Positions 1 through 6,873 of a stretch of 8,457 nucleotides of DNA are shown in pieces. How positions within the stretch are numbered: position 1 is the stretch's first letter; each line of letters begins with the position of its first letter. The stretch covers positions 1-8,457 of the forward strand of contig JAQCGA010000142.1 of assembly GCA_027619145.1 (NCBI GenBank), written 5' to 3'. The notes under the pieces were generated by a model. That model was not told the origin of the DNA. It was given only the letters and a program-made list of their open reading frames with translations, and did not search any database. The translations under genes were made by a program, and so were the position numbers. The stretch comes from a bacterium (lineage in GTDB: Bacteria > Latescibacterota > UBA2968 > GCA-2709665).

Positions 1-2
1 TG

Positions 3-1100
3 ATGCCTGTCAGATCTGTGTTGATTGTAGACGACCATTTACCGAGTGTGGAACTGCTCGAAGCCTATCTATTGCCCGAGGGGTATCGGATTGAGAAAGC
101 GCAGAACGGGGAAGAAGCGATGAGCCAGATCGCAAAAAACCCTCCAGATCTGGTATTGCTGGATGCCCTGATGCCGCGTCTGAATGGATACGAGGTCTGC
201 CGGAAAATTAAAGATAATCCGGGCACATCTTCCATTCCGGTGGTTATGGTTACTTCGTTGAAAGACCCTGCAGACAGGGCGCGTAGTGTAGCAGAGGGTG
301 CCGACGATTTTCTCACCAAACCGGTTGGGCGCTGGGAGCTGCTCGCACGGGTACGGTCTCTTCTACAGACCCGGAGTTTGCGCGAACAACTGGAATTCTA
401 CCGAAAAGAGCGGACAGAAGCGGGTGAGCCCCAGGACCTGGCGTTGGAGTCCATTGTACACGATTTGAAGAATACGCTTACTGTTGTGGAGAGCAACCTG
501 GAATTGATCGAGATTAAGAAAATGCAAGATTCGCAACATCAGTTGGATACTTCCAGACATCATTGCAGGATTCTTTTTCATATGATTCAGGATCTGGCGG
601 AAGTTGCTAAGTTAGAAGCAGGTACAATGCATCTTTCGAGGAAGCCTGTAGAATTGGGCGATCTGATTCGGCAGTGTGTCAACGAGTTTTCGGTAGCCTC
701 AAAAGCAAGAGAGAAGGAGATTTTACTGGACCTGAGTCCAGAACTCCCGAGTCTGGTTGGAGATTCCCATGTATTGTACCGGGTGATTTTTAACCTGGTT
801 GCGTGTGCGATCCGTTTCACCGGGCAGGGTGGCTCTGTTTTGGTGGTTGCCCGGAAAGAGGGCGAAGTTCTCCGGGTAGCCGTTACAAGCCAGGGTGAGC
901 CGATGCCCGCATCCCTCTTGGCAAAAGCCTTCAACAAGACGGCTTATCTGGCCGAGAGCGGGCAGGCAGGAAGAGGTTTGAGCCTGGCGTTTTGCAAACT
1001 GGCCGTAGAGGCCCACGGTGGCAAGATCTGGGCTGAATGCAAACCGGGGACTGGAAATCGGTTTACTTTCGAATTGCCGTTGGCTTTGAGTGTTGCATGA
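3..1100 (+). CDS. Receiver-histidine kinase hybrid with degenerate ATP-binding site
   Basis: This 365-aa protein has no signal peptide or membrane segment, so it should be cytoplasmic. Residues about 5-122 form a receiver domain: acidic pair Asp10/Asp11, phospho-acceptor Asp54 (in LLDALMP), Thr84 and Lys106 (LTKP) are all present. Residues about 150-210 look like a DHp helix pair with an intact H-box, His153 in HDLKN. Residues about 254-361 resemble a HATPase_c domain and end in a good G2-like stretch (GRGLSL, then AHGGKIWAE and GTGNRFTFELPL). Two key ATP-site positions are altered. In the N-box (NLVACAIRFT) the usual second Asn is Cys268, and in the G1 box (usually DxGxG) the residues are SQGEP, so the adenine-contacting Asp is Ser296. 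The REC-first order suggests a kinase controlled by an upstream kinase, or a pseudokinase. No output domain is present. The start is at the window edge; its first base overlaps a possible TGA at 1-3 of an upstream gene, which would suggest translational coupling. The protein begins right at receiver strand beta-1, so little or nothing is missing. The target is unknown. Confidence 0.85.
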   Translation: MPVRSVLIVDDHLPSVELLEAYLLPEGYRIEKAQNGEEAMSQIAKNPPDLVLLDALMPRLNGYEVCRKIKDNPGTSSIPVVMVTSLKDPADRARSVAEGADDFLTKPVGRWELLARVRSLLQTRSLREQLEFYRKERTEAGEPQDLALESIVHDLKNTLTVVESNLELIEIKKMQDSQHQLDTSRHHCRILFHMIQDLAEVAKLEAGTMHLSRKPVELGDLIRQCVNEFSVASKAREKEILLDLSPELPSLVGDSHVLYRVIFNLVACAIRFTGQGGSVLVVARKEGEVLRVAVTSQGEPMPASLLAKAFNKTAYLAESGQAGRGLSLAFCKLAVEAHGGKIWAECKPGTGNRFTFELPLALSVA

Positions 1101-1122
1101 TGTTATAACATGATATTATAAT
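1093..1122 (+). promoter_or_regulatory. Candidate sigma70-type promoter for the sucA operon
   Basis: A perfect TATAAT lies at 1117-1122. TTGCAT at 1093-1098 is a weak -35 candidate 18 bp upstream, and it overlaps the end of the preceding gene. The site is about 100 nt upstream of the sucA start, which leaves a leader long enough to hold the hairpin at 1161-1187. The local DNA is very AT-rich, so a chance match to TATAAT is possible. The position between a finished gene and a new operon supports the call. Confidence 0.45.
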
Positions 1123-1145
1123 ATGTTATATTATGTGGTGTTATG
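1101..1145. repeat. AT-rich cluster of nested palindromes upstream of sucA
   Basis: Several perfect inverted repeats overlap here. TGTTATAACA (1101-1110) and ATATTATAATAT (1113-1124) are perfect palindromes. TATAACAT (1104-1111) is the reverse complement of ATGTTATA (1123-1130). TAATAT (1119-1124) mirrors ATATTA (1128-1133). The hexamer TGTTAT recurs at 1101, 1124 and 1139. The cluster surrounds the candidate -10 element, as an operator for a dimeric repressor or activator would. AT-rich DNA yields short palindromes easily, so function is an inference. Confidence 0.5.
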
Positions 1146-1160
1146 AAGCGTGGGTTTGTG

Positions 1161-1187
1161 GCCGCACGGAGATGCCGAATGTGCGGC
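1161..1187 (+). promoter_or_regulatory. GC-rich hairpin in the presumed sucA leader
   Basis: GCCGCAC (1161-1167) pairs perfectly with GTGCGGC (1181-1187) across a 13-nt loop. The only T-run nearby (TTTTT, 1202-1206) starts 14 nt beyond the stem, so this is not a standard intrinsic terminator. It could be a leader structure affecting mRNA stability or translation of sucA. It does not match any riboswitch class that I recognise. Confidence 0.35.
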
Positions 1188-1225
1188 GGTAAACTGTAAC
1201 CTTTTTGTAGATTGGAGCGGAGAGG

Positions 1226-3952
1226 ATGGCAAAGTTCGATTTTGCCCATATATCGAATGCCGCATATATTGAAGAAATGTACGAGCGGTATCAGACAGAT
1301 CCGGATTCTCTGAGTGATTCATGGGCCGCTTTTTTTGCGGGCTTTGAGCTGGGAGGAGAAAGGGGACAGGCAGATGCACCCTTGGGAACGGACGGCGATA
1401 TGGGCAAGGGCGTTCATGCCCTGGTGCATGCCTACCGTTCCATGGGCCACCTGATTGCAAGTATGGACCCGCTTCATTACAAACGCCCTCCACAACCCCT
1501 GCTGGAAATGACCGAGTACGGTTTTACCGATGCGGACCTGAGCCGCCAGATCGGCAAAGCCAGTTTTGTGGGTTCAACCGACGGCACGCTACAAGACCTG
1601 ATTGAGAAGTTGCGCATGACGTACTGCCGCTCGATTGGTGTAGAGTATACCGAGATTCCTTATAAGAGCCAGCGAGAATGGTTGCAGAAGCAGATGGAGC
1701 CCATTCTCAACCGGCCCAAATTTTCTAAATCGGCGTGTCGGGATATTCTGGAACAGTTAATGGCAGCCGAGGCTCTGGAGCAATTTGTTCACACAAAATA
1801 TATTGGCTACAAACGGTTTTCGATTGAGGGTGGCGAGGCTCTGCTGCCTCTGCTGACTACGATGGTGGAAACCGGCGCGGCATTGGGTGTGGAAGAAGTG
1901 GTGATGGGTATGGCTCACCGTGGCCGTTTGAATATTCTGGCGCATCTGATGCATAAGCCCTACGAAATGATTTTTGGTGAATTTGAAGGTACGCCGCCGG
2001 ACGATGATTCGGAAGGTTCCGGGGATGTGAAATACCATATGGGGTTTTCGCACGATTACAAAACACGCGATGGCCTGAAGGTACATCTTGCCCTGAGCCC
2101 CAATCCGAGCCATCTGGAACTGGTGAACCCTGTGATTGAAGGGATTGTGCTGGCCAAACAGGAGTATCTGAAAGACGTGCAGCACAGCCGCGTGGTGCCC
2201 ATTCTGATTCACGGGGATGCTTCGTTCACAGGACAAGGCCTTGTGCCCGAAACGATGTGTCTGTCTCAACTGGATGGGTATGATACGGGCGGGACGATCC
2301 ACGTGATTGTGAATAATCAGATTGGATTCACGGCCATGCCGCACCAGACACGGTTTACGTCGTACCCTTCGGATACAGCAAAAATCATCCATGCACCCAT
2401 TTTCCATGTGAATGCAGACGATCCGGAGGCCGTGGTACACGTGGCTCAAATGGCAATGGCCTACCGGCAGGCGGTGAAGGCGGATGTGATTATTGATATG
2501 TGGTGTTACCGCCGGTACGGGCATAACGAGGCCGACGATCCTGTATTCACGCAGCCGTTGCGGTACAAAGAAATTGAGAAGCATCCAACGGTAGGTGCGC
2601 TGTATGCCCGATATTTGCAGGAACACAATCTGATTACGGAAGAGGAAGTTGCCCAGATCCGCGAGGACCAGAAACAGCGGCTGGACAACGCCCTCGAAGC
2701 GGCCAAACAGCACCGCGTGCAGGAACATATGCGGGCTTTTGGTGGGTTGTGGAAAGGTCTTTCGCGGGCGGGAGGCGATTGGAGTTCAGATACGCGGGTG
2801 GGTGGGCCCGCCCTGGTGGATATTGCCAAGAAGGCTACGGTGATTCCGGAGGATTTCTCGGCGTACCCGAAATTGCAGCGCCTGCTGAAAGCCCGGCGGG
2901 ATATGGTGATGGACAAGATACCGATGGACTGGGGTTGCGCGGAAATGCTGGCATTCGGTTCGCTGTTGCTGGAGGGGGTTCCTGTACGTCTTTCCGGACA
3001 AGACAGCCAGCGGGGTACGTTCAGCCACAGGCACGCTGTGTGGCACGACGTGGAGACGGGCAAAGAATATGCTCCGTTGGCGAACCTGTCTCCAGAACAG
3101 GGGCCTTTTACCGTGCTCAATAGCATGCTTTCAGAGCTGGCTGTTCTGGGGTTTGAATATGGTATCAGTTCGGCGGACCCACGCAGGCTGACAATCTGGG
3201 AGGCGCAGTTCGGCGATTTTTCCAATATGGCCCAGCCTATTATCGATCAATTCATTGCCAGTGCGGAGTCCAAATGGAAAAGGATGAGTGGTTTGGTGAT
3301 GCTGCTGCCGCACGGATTTGAAGGACAGGGTCCAGAACATTCGAGTGCAAGGCTGGAGCGCTATCTGTCTTTATGTGCAGAGAACAATATGCAGGTGTGT
3401 TGCGCCACGACTCCAGCTCAGTATTTTCACTTGCTGCGCCGACAGATGCACCAAAATTTCCGCAAGCCGCTGGTGATGATGATGCCCAAGAGCCTGCTTC
3501 GCCACAAAGACTCTACTTCTGAAATGGCGGATCTGACACAACGAACGTTCCAGCCGGTGATTGATGACCCGGCAGAGCCGGCTCCGGAGGGTGTTCGCCG
3601 CATCGTTTTCTGTACGGGCAAAGTTTTTTTTGATTTGAAAGAAGGCCGCGAAACGCGCAAGGTGGATTCAGTGGCTCTGGTCCGCATTGAGCAGCTCAAT
3701 CCATTTCCGTTTGATGAAGTTGGGCAGGTGCTTCAAAAGTACACCGCTGCCGAGGAGATTTTTTGGGCGCAGGAAGAGCCTCAGAATATGGGTGCCTGGG
3801 ATTTCACGGAACCGAAGATTCGGAAGCTGTTGGAAAACAAGCAATCGGTGGTTTATGCTGGCCGGCCAGCTACGGCAAGCACAGCCACCGGGATTCAGAA
3901 GGTGCACCTGGAGCAACAGAAAGCCGTGGTGGACCGGGCACTGGACTTTTGA
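1226..3952 (+). CDS. sucA: 2-oxoglutarate dehydrogenase E1 component (thiamine diphosphate-dependent)
   Basis: E1o decarboxylates 2-oxoglutarate on thiamine diphosphate and transfers the succinyl group to the lipoyl arm of E2o, the committing step of the complex in the TCA cycle. At 908 aa it is close to the usual length (E. coli about 930) and looks complete. The N-terminal E2-binding segment is present (YIEEMYERY, residues 14-22). GMAHRGRLN contains His231 and KYHMGF contains His271; these match the active-site His residues of the E. coli enzyme in context and spacing. The thiamine diphosphate motif runs from GDASFTGQG (330-338) to NNQIGF (363-368). Also conserved are HVNADDPEAV (394-403), YRRYGHNEADDP (428-439), SGQDSQRGTFSHRHA (590-604), EAQFGDFSN (659-667), GQGPEHSSARLERY (700-713) and MPKSLLRH (753-760). 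The C-terminus keeps AQEEPQNMGAW and GRPATASTATG. The ATG is chosen because the family N-terminus begins there and GGAG (1214-1217) sits 8 nt upstream. It is the first gene of the operon, with sucB following after 14 nt. Confidence 0.98.
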   Translation: MAKFDFAHISNAAYIEEMYERYQTDPDSLSDSWAAFFAGFELGGERGQADAPLGTDGDMGKGVHALVHAYRSMGHLIASMDPLHYKRPPQPLLEMTEYGFTDADLSRQIGKASFVGSTDGTLQDLIEKLRMTYCRSIGVEYTEIPYKSQREWLQKQMEPILNRPKFSKSACRDILEQLMAAEALEQFVHTKYIGYKRFSIEGGEALLPLLTTMVETGAALGVEEVVMGMAHRGRLNILAHLMHKPYEMIFGEFEGTPPDDDSEGSGDVKYHMGFSHDYKTRDGLKVHLALSPNPSHLELVNPVIEGIVLAKQEYLKDVQHSRVVPILIHGDASFTGQGLVPETMCLSQLDGYDTGGTIHVIVNNQIGFTAMPHQTRFTSYPSDTAKIIHAPIFHVNADDPEAVVHVAQMAMAYRQAVKADVIIDMWCYRRYGHNEADDPVFTQPLRYKEIEKHPTVGALYARYLQEHNLITEEEVAQIREDQKQRLDNALEAAKQHRVQEHMRAFGGLWKGLSRAGGDWSSDTRVGGPALVDIAKKATVIPEDFSAYPKLQRLLKARRDMVMDKIPMDWGCAEMLAFGSLLLEGVPVRLSGQDSQRGTFSHRHAVWHDVETGKEYAPLANLSPEQGPFTVLNSMLSELAVLGFEYGISSADPRRLTIWEAQFGDFSNMAQPIIDQFIASAESKWKRMSGLVMLLPHGFEGQGPEHSSARLERYLSLCAENNMQVCCATTPAQYFHLLRRQMHQNFRKPLVMMMPKSLLRHKDSTSEMADLTQRTFQPVIDDPAEPAPEGVRRIVFCTGKVFFDLKEGRETRKVDSVALVRIEQLNPFPFDEVGQVLQKYTAAEEIFWAQEEPQNMGAWDFTEPKIRKLLENKQSVVYAGRPATASTATGIQKVHLEQQKAVVDRALDF

Positions 3953-3956
3953 AAGC

Positions 3957-3962
3957 AGGAGA
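3957..3962 (+). promoter_or_regulatory. Shine-Dalgarno site fixing the sucB start
   Basis: AGGAGA lies 4 nt before the ATG at 3967. The open frame continues upstream to 3763 inside sucA, but that extension has no E2 homology and the lipoyl domain begins at once after 3967. This site therefore decides the start. Confidence 0.85.
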
Positions 3963-3966
3963 CGGT

Positions 3967-5220
3967 ATGGCCATAGATGTGGAAATTCCCGAATTGGGCG
4001 AGTCTGTTACGGAAGCGATTCTGGTGGAATGGTTGAAAAGTGACGGAGATCAGGTGGAGGTAGATGAACCTCTTTGTGTGCTGGAGACGGACAAGGCGAA
4101 CGTGGAATTGCCTGCCCCAGTCGGTGGCGTTTTGCGCACCATTGCCAGCACGGGCGACACAATACAGGTAGGACAGGCAATTGCCCGGATTGAAGAAGGG
4201 GCGACTTCCGACAAGAAAACGGTGGCCCCAAAAGAAGAAAAAGAAGAAGCACCGAAAGACGCAGGCGGAGAAACCGGGTCCGATGCAGAAAAAGAAGGTC
4301 CGGGACTGAGTCCGGCGGTTCGGCGCCTGGTGACGGAGCACGAGTTGGATCCTTCCCAGATCAAGGGGTCGGGAAAAGGGGGGCGCCTGATCAAGCAGGA
4401 TGTTCTGGAATATATAGATTCACAAAAGAATGTAGAGCCGGAGAATGTGCCGCAATCGGAGAAGAAGCCAGTAGAAAAGCAGGCTCCAAAGTCTGTGCCT
4501 GAGGATGGCGATTTCGACAACAAGGGGGTTCGGCGTGTGCAGATGAGCAAGTTGCGGCTGCGAATTGCACAACGTCTGGTGAGTGCGCAACAGACAGCGG
4601 CGATGCTCACGACATTTAACGAGGTGGATATGAGCGGGGTGTTTGCCCTGCGGAAATTGTACAAAGAACGCTTCCAGGAAGTACATGGGATTTCGCTGGG
4701 ATTGATGTCCTTTTTTGTGAGGGCCTGCGCGCTGGCGCTGGAGGAGTTTCCGGATGTAAACGCGAGCATTGACGGCGAAGAGATTGTGTACCATCGGGAT
4801 GTGCATTTGGGGATAGCTGTAAGTACGGAGCGGGGGCTGGTGGTGCCGGTTCTACGCAAGACACAGAACCTGTCTTTTGCTCGCATCGAATCTGAAATTA
4901 AACGTGTGGCAGGGGCTGCTCGGGATGGGAAATTGGGGTTGGATGAATTGAGCGGCGGGACATTTACGATTACCAATGGTGGGGTGTTCGGATCGATGCT
5001 TTCGACACCGATTTTGAATCCCCCGCAGACGGGCATTTTGGGTATGCACGCAATTCAGAACCGCCCGGTAGCTGTCGAAGATCGGGTGGAAGTGCGGCCC
5101 ATCATGTATTTGGCTCTAACGTACGACCATCGGCTGGTGGACGGAAAGAATTCGGTTTCGTTTCTGGTGCGGGTGAAGCAACTTGTGGAAGATCCTGCCC
5201 GAATGATGCTGGAAGTCTGA
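3967..5220 (+). CDS. sucB: Dihydrolipoyllysine succinyltransferase, E2 component of 2-oxoglutarate dehydrogenase
   Basis: E2o forms the core of the complex and moves the succinyl group from its lipoyl arm to CoA. The 417-aa protein has the usual architecture. Residues 2-76 are a single lipoyl domain with the lipoylated Lys43 in ETDKANVE. Residues about 78-110 are a charged Lys/Glu/Ala/Pro linker. Residues about 112-150 are the peripheral subunit-binding domain (LSPAVRRLVTEHELD, then GKGGRLIKQDVL). A second flexible linker runs over about 152-186, and the catalytic domain covers about 188-417. Catalytic His388 and Asp392 lie in DHRLVDG. The segments AQQTAAMLTTFNEVDMS, NGGVFGSMLSTPILNPPQ and ILGMH are typical of succinyltransferases rather than acetyltransferases. 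The start lies 14 nt after the sucA stop, behind a good Shine-Dalgarno site. Two TGA codons in tandem end the gene (5218-5223). Confidence 0.97.
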   Translation: MAIDVEIPELGESVTEAILVEWLKSDGDQVEVDEPLCVLETDKANVELPAPVGGVLRTIASTGDTIQVGQAIARIEEGATSDKKTVAPKEEKEEAPKDAGGETGSDAEKEGPGLSPAVRRLVTEHELDPSQIKGSGKGGRLIKQDVLEYIDSQKNVEPENVPQSEKKPVEKQAPKSVPEDGDFDNKGVRRVQMSKLRLRIAQRLVSAQQTAAMLTTFNEVDMSGVFALRKLYKERFQEVHGISLGLMSFFVRACALALEEFPDVNASIDGEEIVYHRDVHLGIAVSTERGLVVPVLRKTQNLSFARIESEIKRVAGAARDGKLGLDELSGGTFTITNGGVFGSMLSTPILNPPQTGILGMHAIQNRPVAVEDRVEVRPIMYLALTYDHRLVDGKNSVSFLVRVKQLVEDPARMMLEV

Positions 5221-5222
5221 TG

Positions 5223-5277
5223 AAAAAGTAAAAAGGCAAAAGTAAAAAGTGAAAAGTGGTTTTTCTTTTGTCTTTTG
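5223..5277. repeat. Tandem heptamer array that reverses orientation between sucB and lpd
   Basis: Five consecutive 7-mers with consensus NAAAAGT occupy 5223-5257: AAAAAGT, AAAAAGG, CAAAAGT, AAAAAGT and GAAAAGT. After GGTTTT come two copies of TCTTTTG (5264-5277), which is the same kind of heptamer on the other strand (CAAAAGA). The two halves can pair: 5237-5248 with 5260-5270 around an 11-nt loop, with one bulged T. CAAAAG at 5237 could alternatively pair with the second CTTTTG at 5272-5277. A-rich arrays of this kind recur between genes in some uncultured bacterial genomes, from memory. Copy number elsewhere in this genome cannot be judged here. Confidence 0.75.
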
Positions 5278-5290
5278 AAAGGGGATTGCT

Positions 5291-6688
5291 GTGGCAGAGA
5301 CATCGTTTGACTTGCTGGTAATTGGTGCCGGTCCGGGTGGGTACGTCGCGGCCATTCGGGGGGCTCAACTGGGAATGAAGGTGGGCTGTATTGAGAAAGA
5401 GTCGCTGGGGGGCACCTGTTTGAACGTGGGGTGTATTCCCAGCAAAGCACTGTTGGAGTCCAGTGAGCTGTACGAGCAGGCCCGGACGAAGTTCAAAAAG
5501 CACGGCATCCAGACGGGAGAAGTTGGACTGGATCTGGGCGCGATGATGAAACGAAAAGATAGTATTGTACAGCGGATGACCCGGGGGATTGGTGGGTTGT
5601 TCAAGAAAAATCAGGTGAGTCATATTTCAGGAACGGCCCGGATTACCGGGCCTGGCAAGGTGGAAGTGGATTCCGGCGGGAAGAAACAGACCCTGACGGC
5701 GGCGCGCATTCTGATTGCTACGGGTAGCCGACCGGTCCAATTGCCCAATTTGCCGTTCGATGGAGAATACGTGCTGAGTTCTACGGAGGCCCTTGCGCTT
5801 GATGGGGTTCCAGAGCGCCTGCTGGTGATTGGTGCCGGTGCGATTGGGTTGGAGTTGGGTTCGGTGTGGAATCGCCTGGGTTCGGAAGTACTGGTGGCGG
5901 AATTGATGGATCATATTGTTCCTGGGATGGATAAGGAAATGGGTGCGGGGCTCAAGAAGTTGCTGGAAAAACAGGGAATTAAATTTCGCATGGAGACGAA
6001 GGCGGAGTCCTGCGAGATCCGGGATGGGAAGGTGCATTTACAGCTCAAGTCCAAAACGGAAACCACCGCAGAGGTGTGTGACCGCGTTCTGGTGGCTGTG
6101 GGTCGCAGGGCCAATACGGAAGGGTTGGGTGTAGAAGAAGTTGGGATCAATCTGGATGACCGCGGGCGAATTGCGGTGAACCCTAAGTTTGAAACCAGTG
6201 TGAGCGGTGTGTACGCTGTGGGCGACGTAATTGCCGGGCCAATGCTGGCTCACAAAGCGGAAGAAGAAGGAATTGCGGCGGTAGAGATGATGGCCGGGCA
6301 GGCGGGTCACGTGAATTATGATGTGATCCCCGGAGTGGTTTATACCTATCCCGAACTGGCGTCCGTGGGCCTGAGCGAGGAAGCTGCTGCCGAGAAAGGG
6401 CTCAAGGTGCGCCTGGGCAAGTTCCCGTTGATGGCCAACGGACGGGCACACAGTCTGGAAGCTGCGGACGGACAGGTGAAGGTGATCAGCGAAGAAGGGA
6501 CAGACCGAATCCTGGGCGTTCATATTCTGGCGGCGCGGGCTTCAGAGATGATAGCGGAGGCTGTGGTAGCCATGGAGTTTTGCGCAAGTGCAGAGGACCT
6601 GGCACGAACCGTACACGCGCACCCAACGCTGCCCGAAGCGCTGAAAGAAGCCGCACTTGCGGTCGATGGACGTGCAATCCACATGTGA
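5291..6688 (+). CDS. lpd: Dihydrolipoamide dehydrogenase, E3 component (FAD, NAD+)
   Basis: E3 reoxidises the dihydrolipoyl arm of E2 and passes electrons through a redox disulfide and FAD to NAD+. The 465-aa length is normal. The FAD-binding motif GAGPGG is at 12-17. The redox-active disulfide is Cys43/Cys48 in GGTCLNVGCIPSKALL. The NAD-binding motif GAGAIGLELG is at 181-190, and the second FAD motif is AVGDVIAG at 309-316. The C-terminal dimer interface includes the catalytic His444/Glu449 pair in HAHPTLPEA, after ARASEMIAEAV. The start is GTG at 5291, preceded by AAAGGGG (5278-5284) with 6 nt spacing. No closer ATG fits, and the family N-terminus begins right there. The position after sucAB, 70 nt away across a repeat spacer, points to an E3 serving this complex, though such enzymes are often shared with pyruvate dehydrogenase or the glycine cleavage system. 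The GTG start and the foldable spacer may lower its translation relative to E1 and E2 (inference). Confidence 0.97.
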   Translation: MAETSFDLLVIGAGPGGYVAAIRGAQLGMKVGCIEKESLGGTCLNVGCIPSKALLESSELYEQARTKFKKHGIQTGEVGLDLGAMMKRKDSIVQRMTRGIGGLFKKNQVSHISGTARITGPGKVEVDSGGKKQTLTAARILIATGSRPVQLPNLPFDGEYVLSSTEALALDGVPERLLVIGAGAIGLELGSVWNRLGSEVLVAELMDHIVPGMDKEMGAGLKKLLEKQGIKFRMETKAESCEIRDGKVHLQLKSKTETTAEVCDRVLVAVGRRANTEGLGVEEVGINLDDRGRIAVNPKFETSVSGVYAVGDVIAGPMLAHKAEEEGIAAVEMMAGQAGHVNYDVIPGVVYTYPELASVGLSEEAAAEKGLKVRLGKFPLMANGRAHSLEAADGQVKVISEEGTDRILGVHILAARASEMIAEAVVAMEFCASAEDLARTVHAHPTLPEALKEAALAVDGRAIHM

Positions 6689-6712
6689 GATTTGGAGAGA
6701 TTTACAGTACTG

Positions 6713-6747
6713 ACCCCCGTTCATTTGAGCTGAGCGGGGGTTTTCTT
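6713..6747 (+). terminator. Intrinsic terminator of the sucA-sucB-lpd operon
   Basis: ACCCCCGTTCA (6713-6723) pairs with TGAGCGGGGGT (6731-6741) around the 7-nt loop TTTGAGC. The stem is 11 bp with one G-U pair. TTTTCTT follows at once, from 6741. The site begins 24 nt after the lpd stop, and the strength and position make it a confident call. Confidence 0.93.
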
Positions 6748-6777
6748 GTTCAGCGGATTTTTTTGGCCGGTTGACGC

Positions 6778-6804
6778 TTGACAGAAATTGAAAGATTGCA
6801 TAAT
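6778..6804 (+). promoter_or_regulatory. Candidate promoter for the DUF4340-like gene
   Basis: A perfect TTGACA (-35) lies at 6778-6783 and CATAAT, 5 of 6 to the -10 consensus, at 6799-6804. The spacing of 15 bp is short, and TAATTT at 6801-6806 would give 17 bp with a poorer match. It sits between the operon terminator and the next gene, where a promoter is expected. A short inverted repeat, TTTTGA/TCAAAA about one central base (6818-6830), lies just downstream and could be an operator. That last point is weak. Confidence 0.5.
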
Positions 6805-6861
6805 TTTGGAAAGTCATTTTTGAATCAAAATCAAGGATACGGAACCACGGGCAACGTCCAT

Positions 6862-6866
6862 AGGAG
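6862..6866 (+). promoter_or_regulatory. Shine-Dalgarno site fixing the start of the DUF4340-like gene
   Basis: AGGAG stands 7 nt before ATG at 6874. The same frame is open back to a TTG at 6778, but that TTG forms part of the candidate -35 element and has no ribosome binding site, so the ATG is preferred. Confidence 0.8.
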
Positions 6867-6873
6867 AGCGTGT

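Noticed and set aside
1161..1206. Hairpin plus TTTTT upstream of sucA as an intrinsic terminator of the kinase gene.
   Set aside because: The T-run is 14 nt beyond the stem and the hairpin is close to the sucA start, so it does not have terminator geometry.
1757..2728. A 323-aa open frame on the - strand inside sucA.
   Set aside because: It lies wholly antisense to a highly conserved gene, its translation has no recognisable domain and is rich in Arg/His/Ile as expected of a shadow frame, and no ribosome binding site is evident.
3763..3966. A 68-residue N-terminal extension of sucB overlapping the end of sucA.
   Set aside because: The lipoyl domain begins immediately after the ATG at 3967, which has a good Shine-Dalgarno site; the extension is an out-of-frame reading of sucA.
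6778..6873. A TTG start that would add 32 residues to the DUF4340-like protein.
   Set aside because: The TTG is part of a perfect TTGACA, there is no ribosome binding site, and the added residues look random. ATG at 6874 has AGGAG at 7 nt.
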